Source: Circinella minor (lineage: Eukaryota; Mucoromycota; Mucoromycetes; Mucorales; Lichtheimiaceae). Taken from it: 64,000 bases of DNA. Both the position numbers and the translations under genes were made by a program. Under the pieces are notes generated by a model. It did not search any database. It was not told the DNA's origin and saw nothing but the letters and a program-made list of their open reading frames with translations. Positions within the stretch are counted from its first letter, which is position 1; each line of letters starts with the position of its first letter. Below, piece after piece: positions 13,119-23,235 of this stretch. The stretch lies in the NCBI GenBank assembly GCA_016758965.1, contig JAEPRB010000027.1:186001-250000 (forward strand). Reading direction: 5' to 3'.

Positions 13119-14708
13119 ATGGCGTCTGCACTTTTTTATAACGAAAACGACGGTTATATCGATGGTATCCTTCGAGGTTACTTTTCTGGCATTCTTAATC
13201 AAACACAATATTTGAACTTTACACAATGTGAAACTCTTGAAGGTAATGATACATATATGATAAAGTTTTCAAGGTTCTTCTTCTTCCCAACCTAAACCTT
13301 CACTTTATAAATGACCTGTATTCTTCTTTATTCAATTATCATATATAATAATGAGAATTATTTCTTTTATATAAAATCCATCATTGCATATTCTATTAAC
13401 GCGTAATAAATACATATAATATATATAAAGATTTACGTCTTCAAATTGGTGCCACTGATTATGGTACATTGCTTCAAAACGAACCTTCGCCACTCGCGAC
13501 ATCTACTTTGTCTGAACGATTGACAGAACGATTGGTTGAAGAATTCAACTATATTCGAGCAACTGCTGTTCAACCTTTATCCAAATTCTTGGACTATATC
13601 ACGTAAATAATAAAAGAGAGGAGGAGAAAGGGAAGGAGGGAGAGAAGGAAAAAAAAATAAAAGGAACATTAAAAGAATACCTTTTTAATAACCTTATACT
13701 TATCAAATGGCTTATTTCTTCTTTAATATATATATATATATATATATATACATTGTAGATATCAATATATGATTGATAATGTTATTTTACTTATTACTGG
13801 TACACTTCACGAACGCGATACCCATGAATTATTGGAACGTTGTCATCCATTAGGTCAATTTGAATCGATGCCAGCATTATGTGTTGCAACTACCGTGGCG
13901 GAATTGTATAACACGGTACTTGTCGAAACACCGCTCGCCCCTTACTTTGCAAACTGTTTGAGCGCACAAGATTTGGATGAACTCAATATCGAAATCATTC
14001 GTAATACTTTGTATAAAGCTTATCTTGAAGATTTTTATGCTTTTTGTCAAACTTTGGGTGGTCCAACTGGTGAAGTTATGGGTGATATCCTGCAGGTAAT
14101 AAAAAAATCAATGATAGTGAAAGTCATTAAGCACCCATCTTTCCCACACACATATTATTATGTATTGTAATACTGATAAATATGATATATATATATATAC
14201 CATTAGTTCGAGGCAGATCGTCGTACTGTCAACATTACAATTAACTCTTTTGGCACTGAATTACCCAAGGAAGATCGTAAAAAGCTTTTCCCTACTATCG
14301 GTCGATTGTTCCCCGAAGGTAATGCTAGACTTGCTATAGCTGATGACTTTGAACAAGTCAAATCAACATGTGAAGTGTTTCATGTAAGTTTTGTGTTTTG
14401 CTTTTTTTTCACTTTTTTTTTTTTTTTACGATACGAGTCTATAGTTGATTAATTATTCATAACAAAAATAAAAATAGGAATATCGACCTTTCTTTGATGT
14501 ATCTACCAGCGGCAAGACATTAGAAGATAAGTTCTTTGAGCATGAAGTATTTTTGAATCGACTTGCTTTCCAACAACAATTTAACTATGGTGTATTCTAT
14601 GCATACATCAAGTTGAAGGAACAAGAGATTCGAAACATTGTATGGATTGCTGAATGTATTTCTCAAAATCAAAAGGATCGAATTAATAGTTATATCCCTG
14701 TCTTGTAA
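13119..14708 (+). CDS. VMA6: V-type ATPase V0 subunit d, 346 aa, five exons
   Basis: Exons are 13119-13242, 13431-13602, 13759-14095, 14207-14383 and 14478-14708, all with GT-AG introns and a closing frame. The length of 346 aa matches fungal Vma6 (about 345-365). Diagnostic stretches are the N-terminal [16 protein letters not shown], then [37 protein letters not shown], and the C-terminal [23 protein letters not shown]. The protein is the peripheral d subunit that couples the central stalk to the c-ring of the vacuolar proton pump. It has no transmembrane helix. The start is fixed by MASALFYN at 13119. Confidence 0.96.
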
Positions 14709-15201
14709 TCATCTCGTTTCTAAAGTTACCAACGCTCTCTCTCTCTTTTTATCCTTATTCCATCCACAATCCATGTTATATTTCTTTTTTGTTGTTGTCT
14801 ATTTTCTCTGTCCCTTTTCTTTTTCTCGGCCCTATTTATTTAGCATAAGCAAAAAATAAAATAAAAAGGTGTTAAAAGATTTACATACATATTTGTACTT
14901 ATAGATAATTATTTTCGTATGTATAAGTATGTATGAATGTAGTCCAGTATGAAAAGATAGTGGTTACAGGTAATAAATTTGAGTGAAAGGGGAAAGAGGG
15001 TAAAGGGGGATTTTTTGAGCGACTGCTTATAGTTTATATACTCAAATATTTCATGCACCATAGACATTTATCACACATCAAAAAAAAAAAAGTAGCCGCT
15101 TTTTCTTTTTTTTTTTTTCTCCTTCTTTTCCTTTCTTCCAAACAACCCTAATTTTTTTATTCACTCTTACGTACGTTTATACTTTCTTCTAACTTCACAG
15201 C
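14709..15201. other. Intergenic; no gene
   Basis: This is the 3' flank of VMA6 and the 5' flank of the LARP gene. It is pyrimidine-rich in the last 120 bases before 15202. No protein-like frame is seen. Confidence 0.6.
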
Positions 15202-17357
15202 ATGAACTCTCTTAACTCTTCAATGTATTCACTTCATATTGGTAGCGATACCAAACCAAAGAGGAATACAAATTATAAAAATAAAAATAAACCTTCCCCT
15301 TCTTCTTCATTATCACCTATACTATATCAACAATTACAACCACAACCAGTACATTACTATTATAGCCCTGAACCATTATCATCACCGTATCACTTTTTAT
15401 ATTATTATCCATCTTTACATTTTGCCTCTATTTCTGCTTCCTTATCTTCCACTTCCTCTCATACTGTCAACAATATAACTTCAACATTTTCTAGTAATAT
15501 TCTTAACAGTAATGATATATTGGATAGTGATACAAATAATCGTTATAAACAAACCCAATCCAATTATTCTTCATCATCAAGTTCATCATCTTCTTTTTCT
15601 TCTACATATCCAACAAGTAATATGGAATATCACGATGATTCTTATTCTTTGGAAGATCAAGATGACGATCTTGAAATTATCTTAACTGACGATTCTTCCA
15701 TGTGCAGCAACAGTATGTTTTCTGGTACGTAATTAAAAAATAAAAATAAATACAATAGTTTTGTGCGTGGTGTGTTTCATATTATTTTTTTTTTCTCTCT
15801 GTCGGAAAACAGGCTTTTGGCCCGGATAAAAAAAGTTAAAGTTGAATTAACTTTTTTTTTGTTTGGTTATCTTTATAATTTTATTTAGCCAAGAGTAGTA
15901 ATAGTAATAGTAGTAGCTGTAGCTGTAGTAACAGTACTACCCATGAAACCATTGAGCATCATAATGCTAACGATGAAGATCAAATGAATAGTTTACAAAA
16001 ACAATTAGAGTATTATTTTTCAAGGTAATAATCATTCATCACCATTATCAGCAATAACAAATTAACAATATCCTACATAAATTTTATAAAGAGCATTATA
16101 TTTTTCCTAAATTAACCAAAATTGTGTATAACTTAAAACCAACCTTTTTCCCTCTATTTATCTTACACAAAATTAAAAATATATAGGAATAATCTTGCCA
16201 ATGATATCTATTTAGGTAACAATAAGAATCAAAAAACAAAAACAAAAAATGTGATACAAGAAAGAAAAGAGCTAACTTATAACATACGTATCAAAAAAAC
16301 GTACAATTATATTATTACAATAGTATCCCAGATGGATATAGATTTATATGTTCCTATTGTATTAATTGCTAATTTTCATCGGGTTAAACAATATACAACC
16401 GATCTAAATGAAATTATACAAGTCTTAAAGCGATCTTCTTATGTTATTGTTGATGAAACAGAAACAAAAGTGAAACCTAATATTTCACCTTCTGTTGAAA
16501 GAACTACAGTTATTTTGCGTGAATTACCACAGGAGACAACTGAAAAGGTATTTATATATATTATTATTTATTATCAGTAGGAAATAACAATCACAACAAC
16601 TGTTTTAGAGAAAAACAGTTCATTTGTTTTATTAGTTTTTTTTTATTTATCGTGAGAAATCGATGGGGGGGGCTATGTCAATATTTATAGGAAATTACCG
16701 AATTCCTTCGTGAACTTAATTCGTCCCCAGTAAAAAGTATCAAATATGATTTTGGAAATATATGGTATATTACATTTAAATCTGAAAAAGATGCTTTAAA
16801 GTTTTTTCATGATATTCGTGGTTGTTTATTCAAGGAAAAACCAGTTGCTGCCAGGATGAAATCTGTACCTGGAATTCATAACCTGTAAGTTAATATAATG
16901 TTTTAGCTCTTTATTTTGTTTCGCTTTGTAAATAACTGGTATATATATATATATATATATTATTAGCTTTGAATCATTGACTCGTCTACGAAATCAACAA
17001 CAGCAAGAATGTTCGGTTTCTAAGAATAATCACAAGATAGAAGATAAAAACGATGTGAATAACAGCGAGAGGAAATATGATAATGTTAATGACAATAATA
17101 CCCAAAGCCCTGCAAAAAAAAGGCGAAGACGTCGTGGAAGTAGAAAAAGCAAAAGATGTCGTGAACAGAGACAGGAACAACAACAAGAACATGAAACAAC
17201 AAGCGAAAAACCTGCCAATGACAAAAATAGTATTAGATCTATTACAACCATGGACAACAAAAATGTCAATAATGATATTACTTCAACATACAAGCAACAA
17301 TCAAATGTGGTGACATACGCTACTATTGTGAAGCGACGAACAATTCAACAGCAATAA
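15202..17357 (+). CDS. LARP4: La-motif RNA-binding protein of LARP4 type, 498 aa, six exons
   Basis: Exons are 15202-15724, 15889-16024, 16187-16215, 16324-16547, 16691-16884 and 16967-17357; all introns are GT-AG and the frame closes. Residues 1-205 are Ser/Tyr/Pro-rich and disordered. The La motif spans about 211-285, with the RNA-contacting Gln and the Tyr-Tyr-Phe of QLEYYFSR, then NDIYL, YVPIVLIANF and TTDLNEIIQVLKRS. It is followed without a linker by an RRM-like domain (about 289-366: TVILRELPQ, WYITFKSEKDA, KPVAARMK). This tandem is the LARP4 arrangement, not genuine La or LARP1. A basic cluster at about 420-433 resembles a nuclear signal. Animal LARP4 binds poly(A) and PABP and stabilises mRNA. 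No obvious PABP-binding PAM2 motif is visible here. The 108-nt third intron is stop-free and a multiple of three. Confidence 0.9.
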
Positions 17358-18374
17358 TCTTAGTAGACCATATTCATATATAAACCAACAGTAGCAACAA
17401 CAAAAAATTAATTGCCTTTCTCTTCTTTCAACATAGTACCTTTTATATTAATTCCAGTTGTCATTCTTTCTCTCTTTAGTTCTACCATTATTTGATGGGC
17501 ATGTAGATTTAAATAGCGCTTGTTTTATTACTATTATTATTAGGTTTTTTTAGTTGTTATATACTTTCTTTTTCCTCTATGTTATTCTTTTCATTTCCTT
17601 TCTATTAAAATAAATACCTGTTTTTTATTTTCTAAATAAGTTACAACAATAGGGAACTTAAATATAATTTTCTACAAAATACTATAATACGTACTATGAA
17701 ATTTATTCCATACGTAATTATTGTTACGTAGAAACATTGTAGATGATTAAAAGGTAGATAATTTACATTAAAAGATCAGTATTATGATAGGTCAGAAGAT
17801 CCAGAAAGCTTAATTACCATCGAAAGGAAGTTATGTTGCCGGGAATGTAATACATCTGTGCATACATATCACCATGAGACACATCGTGTTACGTATTGCA
17901 TGAGATATGATGATAAATGATGATTTATAGATAATGCCCTTATTATCTAGCTAAAAAAAAAGAGAGAGATATATAAATCATATAAAACCGTACTGGTATT
18001 GCTGTTATCTCAATAGACTTATACTAAGTATCCATAGTGAAAGTACTCTTTTTTTCTCTTCTGCTGGTTATCACTAGTGTTGATGTACTCTATATCACTA
18101 TGTTTATGTTATTAAAAGTACTTTCTAGACTACGTAAAGATAATGTAATTAGAAGAAAGAGTAGTGTACAATATTAAGACAACACATTTCTCTACTATTA
18201 TATGACATATCAAGAAGAAAAACTTCTGCCAAACAAAAAAATATCATTATTATTATTATCATATCTTTAGAGATTAAGAATATAAGGATATGATATTATA
18301 AAACTTTAAGATTCATTTATTTACAAAGAATTTTGTTTCTATCTAATAAGCAAAATCTATCTTAAAGAAAAGAT
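17358..18374. other. Intergenic; no gene
   Basis: This is the 3' flank of the LARP gene followed by AT-rich sequence without protein-like frames. The homology to the acetyltransferase gene begins at about 18375 and may extend a little to the left. Confidence 0.55.
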
Positions 18375-18945
18375 AGTGTTGTGTCTTTTTATCCTTGAGA
18401 ACATGTGGTTTTGGATGTTCCATTGTTAGTACCAATGGTTTGTCAACCTATTTTTTGCTACCCAGCTAATAGTTCAAGATTTCAACTTTCAAAACCTCAT
18501 ACAATAACAGATTCATAATTAAAAACGTCACGAGTATATATAAATATGCAGTCTGTTACCGTTTAGTTCCAAGAATTTGTGATTGATATAATGGTAAGCT
18601 GGAATATAGGTCATCGTAAAATTTTCTAGCTATGACATCTCCTACAGTATTTCAGTTTTCGACTGATTTTTTTGTAGACTTGCTGGGGATTTTGTTCTTC
18701 CACCTTTGATTTATAAAAGATCATTATTGTTTGTTAATACCTACATATATATCGCTCTGTTTTTTTTTTATAAATTCTTGTAGTTACGTAGCATTTGTTA
18801 CAAAAGCTGAATTTAAATCTTTTGCGGTAACGGATCGTAAATTAATACAGAAGCGGTTTGGCCAATTCGTTTTAAACTTTTCATGGTGAAAGGTCGTAAA
18901 TGTATACGTATTGTTTTTTAAAACCATACTCTATTTTTTGTTTTT
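18375..18945 (-). pseudogene. Decayed copy of the GNAT acetyltransferase gene at 22.2-23.0 kb
   Basis: The plus-strand text here tracks the intact gene closely. Both share ATGTGGTTTTGGATGTTCCA, AACGTCACGAG, TGTGATTGATAT, and TTTTGTTCTTCCACCTTTGAT. The copy is full of substitutions, mostly toward A or T, and small indels that destroy the frame. About 200 bases corresponding to the start of exon 2 are missing: the text jumps from the TTCCACCTTTGAT segment straight to intron-like sequence (TATTGTTTGTTAATAC). The exon-1 segment occurs twice in succession at about 18806-18842 and 18847-18900, each ending in a CGTAAA block, so it probably came from a tandem array. It lacks a usable reading frame and is not expected to make protein. 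Confidence 0.85.
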
Positions 18946-19992
18946 ATTACAGCTAATATTACCTATTATATATTATTATTGTTGTTTAGGCATATATGAT
19001 TCATACAACATGTGTTAGAAAATAGGGGTTGTAAGTTGTTATGACTATACAGCAATAAGGAAAAAGAAATAAATAAGTGATGCATACTGATGTACGGTTT
19101 TTTCCATGCATACTTGCTTCATTAAGTTTTAGACATTTTCTTTAAATCCAAACATATAAGGTCTACAATAGCAACTACATTATGATACTAGTAAATCTTA
19201 GTAATTTTATTCGTTTGATACTTCACAAAAATGACTTTACATGTTATTTCAGATTTGTAATTAATAAGGTTAAATATATACAAGTAGTAATGGATGCAAA
19301 CGGTTGCTCAACTAGTTTATGCATAACCAAAAAAGCACATGCATGCATAACTTTATTTTGTTCATCCTTTCAACCAAAAGAAAAACTTACAAAGATGGAA
19401 ATAATGATAAGGAACGTAGAGAAGATGAATATAAAAAAAAAAATTATTATCATAAAGTTGTTTTTGTACTTATTATAATTTTATTTTATTAAACGTACAA
19501 AATAAAAATTAGACAGATATTACTAACTAGTGAGAAACATTTAAATATTAACTATTATTTTATTATAGCTATTATATTAACAGATTCTCAATCAATTTGA
19601 GGAAAAGAAAGCTATACAGGATAAAAGAAATGGATCATAGACACGAAATTTCCATATTTGGAATGTCATATGCATGGATTTTTGTTTCGCCGATTCAACT
19701 TTAAACAAGATTCCTGCCAGTTGTCATTCATCTCAATTATGATATATAAAATAGCTACCTTCAACTTTATATATTTATTATACACAGCATAATGATATAT
19801 TATTATAAACACCTGACATCAAGTGCTATAGGGTCTTTTTTTTTATTGCATAATAAACGTTTTCAATGTTAATATAAATCAAAAATAATATGTGGGTAAA
19901 AACAAAAAATAAAAAAGAGAGAGAAAAAAAAGGGGGAGGGAATTAAATCGTTGTTATAAAAAATGGTATATATAAAAAAAATATTTTCTTTT
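18946..19992. other. Intergenic; no gene
   Basis: AT-rich sequence between the acetyltransferase pseudogene and the C2 gene. A 98-codon plus-strand open frame at 19182-19478 has no family resemblance and a Lys/Ile-rich tail typical of chance frames. Nothing else is seen. Confidence 0.5.
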
Positions 19993-20804
19993 TTAGTTGG
20001 GGGTAAAATTGATTTTTAAATGAAGTTCACCATGACTAGTTAATCCGAGTTTAGCAGGTAAAGAAACCCTATTATAAAAGAGGATAATAAGTAATTCAGG
20101 TCACTATATTAAAGTAAGAAAAGAAATTTTATTTGTTCTTACCATCCATCAAATTCTTTTCCACTATAAACATCCTTGAGGTCAAATTTTGTGTCACCAA
20201 TTTTATCACATCCAACTAAATCCTTGTCATAAACTTTCAAGTAAAGCTTTTTATCATGCGAAGATTTAGTGATATTAAAAGAGAATGTTTCATTCCAAAC
20301 AGGATTATTAGTACCGGAAATATTACTTGAACGTTGCTTGTAGTTATCATCTAACCATAACTCGCTATTATTGTATAATATGTTAATATTATTATTCTTT
20401 GACAAATATATATATATATTACTGATAATATATAGTATATAGTAGAGACTTAATATCTTCTTTCTTGTTTTTTTTTTATTAATCTATATAATATTTAAAA
20501 AATATAACTTACACATAGGGATCATTCTTTAATAGTAATATGAGTAACTTTTTGAAACTTTTTTTGGACACCATTGACCATTTTTTAAAAAAATACTGTA
20601 AATAATCTTTCTTATTCTTTTTTCTTATTACCTTCCCTATGAGGTCTTTATCTTTCAAACCCTTCCCTTCACCTATTTTTATATTAATAAAAGAGAAGCA
20701 TTAATAAATAGAGTTTATAAAATATATACATTGCTTTAAATTAATAACTTACAGAGAGTAACGGTAAGAATACCAGAAGGAGTAGAAGTGTTACCAAAAA
20801 CCAT
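19993..20804 (-). CDS. Stand-alone C2-domain protein, 134 aa, five exons with a 14-nt microexon
   Basis: Exons in order are 20753-20804, 20632-20672, 20513-20526, 20143-20364 and 19993-20068. All introns are GT-AG and the frame closes at 134 aa. The whole protein is one C2 domain, a calcium-dependent phospholipid-binding fold. It starts MVFGNTSTPSGILTVTL. The first calcium loop holds D25/D27 and D33 (CEGKGLKDKDLIGKNDPYV). The core strand is NPVWNETFSFNI (about 56-67). The third loop holds D82, D84 and D89 (VYDKDLVGCDKIGD). The Asp residues needed for calcium are therefore present. Single-C2 proteins of this size are known from plants and fungi and are thought to bind membranes. The specific role here is unknown. 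The third exon encodes only NDPYV. Confidence 0.9.
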
Positions 20805-22237
20805 ATTGTTTTAATATTTCTTTTTAAAAAAATAAAATAACAGGGGAAGAAAGACCATGTAATTGGCTTTATATTTATAATAACCAAATTTTTGCTGTCG
20901 TAGATAAAAAAAAAAAAGTATGAACATGTACTAAACTAAAAGAGCAGGGAAGAAGCAAGTGCAAAAAGGGATTTGCAGCAATTTGCATCAGTTGTACAAC
21001 AATGTGTGCAGCAGGAAATTACTTTTTTGACATAATTTTGAAGCGGTTATTCTTCATTTGGTACTTTTGGTTGTTTGTTGTTGTTTGATGTGGGCGGAAA
21101 TCAATATTATTTACCACATTAATCCGTTTTACCGATGATAATAATTTAAAATGTTCAACTGTAGTCATTTAATTCATGAAATATTTACTACCCTTGCATT
21201 AAAAATAACAAATAAAAAGGTACATAATAAAAGTATCATGATAACTAAATAGTTAATAACATGTTATTGTTTACTTTACTGTGTATATAATACGTGTTAT
21301 TTATTTTGATAACTCTTAAGAATGTTATTTTTATTTGTTACAATAAAATGATAGTTTTGTTATTCATTCGATAAAAATTTATCCTTCTTCGTGCTATGAT
21401 GATCGACACGTTTCTTTCTTATTTTAACGTAGTACAAAACTTTTTTCCAGTTAAAAATGATAATCTGAGTAAAAGTCCGTGTTTGTGATCAACGAATAAT
21501 ACGTAAAAGTTGAGTACAGCAACTCACATCACCATCATTGGTAATACCCTATATTGAAAATAAGGATGATCATTTCTTAAAATAAAATAAAATTATTTAT
21601 CCCAAAATAGTATTGATTTTCATTTGTGGTCAGCATGAATAACCAGTTTATTATTAGATTCAAATATTATGCTACATAAAATGATGCTGTGTCTCGATGG
21701 TAACTATTTTTGATTATCTCTAATTTTACATGCAACGAATATAATTCAGAGTATCAAAACGATCAAGTTTGCTCTTTCAATTAAGAACGTTATCGAACAA
21801 AATATAATGATATTAGAGCGATAGCAATAAAAAAAAAAGAAAGTTCTATTTTATTCTGCTTGTACAAAAATTTCAGGGTAAGGTGGTGGTGATGATGATT
21901 CTGATGGAGTGGATGAAAATAATGTAAAATTGATTTGACATTGCTATTATTTAAACAAATTTGTGCTAAAAATAAATTCAATGAAAATTCTTTTATTATA
22001 GACAACTTCAGTACTTTTTATTATGATGAATGGCGGAAAATAATCTGTAAGATTATTCATACGTATCATGTTATAAATAATAAAAGGGAGAATAACAATA
22101 TATATATAATAGCCTGTAATAATCCATTTTATTTAAAAGCTAATGTTATATCAATCTGAGCTAAAAAAAAAAAAAAAAAAGATCAATGTTTTTGTATGAT
22201 AATATGCTATACTGTAGACTGTAAAAATCTTTTTTAT
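20805..22237. other. Intergenic; no gene
   Basis: This is the promoter side of the C2 gene and the 3' flank of the acetyltransferase gene. It contains GTGGGCGGAAATC at about 21090, a weak E2F-like sequence, and an 18-base A run near 22163-22180. Open frames are short and Lys/Ile/Asn-rich. Confidence 0.55.
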
Positions 22238-23049
22238 TTACAATGAGCTTTTCTTGAATAAAATAAGTTCTTGTTTAAAAACAAAGTAACAGGATTTTTT
22301 ATCTTTGAGAATATGTGGTTTTGGATGTTCCATTGTGCCAATGATTTTCCAACCCAAATTTTTATACCAAGCTAATAATTCAGGAGTTCGATTTTCAAAG
22401 GCCCACATAATAGCAGATTCATAACCAAGAACGTCACGAGCATATAAAGATCCAGCTCGTTGAAGTTTACCTCCAAGACCCTGTGATTGATATGATGGTA
22501 AAATGCAGTAGAGGTCATAGTAGCATTCGCTATCACCTATTTCATTTTCCAGTTGATCAGTTCGTTGCGCACTTGCTGGGAATTTTGTTCTTCCACCTTT
22601 GATTAGGTACGTTCCAATGACTGATTCATTATCTACTTCTTTTTCTTTGTAATCGTCATAGTTGGTATTGTTGCCGTTTTTTATTTTTGTTGGATGACGT
22701 TCAAATGCGCATAAAAGCTGTGTTTTAGTTCTCTCGTAATCGATTGTTTCAAGAATAAGAGCTTTTATATCACCAGGAGTTACCTTATCGCCGTTTATTA
22801 AGGATGATATAGATGTCCATCCAGCTATATACATATATATAAAGAATTATTATTGCTTGTTAATACTAAATATATATATTACTCTGTTTCTTATGAAGTC
22901 TTATGATTACCATTTGTTACAAAGGCTGAATTTACAACAGATGTGATTTGGTCAACACGTTCCAAATCTTTTACGTTAACGGCTCGTAAATAAATATTAT
23001 CTTTCAAAATATAATGCTTTTTCTGTAGTAAGAATGTCGTTGCCTCCAT
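22238..23049 (-). CDS. GNAT-family N-acetyltransferase, 241 aa, two exons
   Basis: Exons are 22911-23049 and 22238-22824 with a GT-AG intron; the frame closes at 241 aa. The N-terminus MEATTFLLQKKHYIL leads into the first GNAT strand (YLRAVNVKDLERVDQI). The acetyl-CoA binding motif A is YDLYCILPSYQSQGLGGKL, with the Q-x-x-G-x-G loop at about residues 159-167. The C-terminal motif B region contains NRTPELLAWYKNLGWKIIG, typical of acceptor-binding parts of the fold. The protein is expected to transfer an acetyl group from acetyl-CoA to an amine; the substrate cannot be told from sequence. It resembles the broad group of fungal GNATs of unknown substrate. A decayed relative lies about 4 kb away at 18.4-18.9 kb. 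Confidence 0.92.
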
Positions 23050-23211
23050 TGCAAATATAATTATTGTTCGTCGTATATTTATATAAGGTTTTATAATACG
23101 TAAAAAATATATCGTCTGATAGATGATTTAGTTTTTTTTTTTTTTTTCAAGAAAAACCACCAAAGTTGATAAATAATAAATAGAATGCACAGTATTTAAA
23201 TACTTTTTGTA

Positions 23212-23235
23212 GCATGCATGCATGCATGCATGCAT
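23212..23235. repeat. Tandem GCAT tetranucleotide repeat, six units
   Basis: Six perfect GCAT units in a row, 160 bases upstream of the acetyltransferase start codon at 23049 (minus strand). Each unit is part of a continuous palindrome, so the tract could form a hairpin. It is a microsatellite in the promoter; any regulatory effect is speculation. Confidence 0.9.

Noticed and set aside
19182..19478. 98-codon plus-strand frame
   Set aside because: Composition is Ile/Lys/Asn-rich toward the end, there is no family match and no promoter context.
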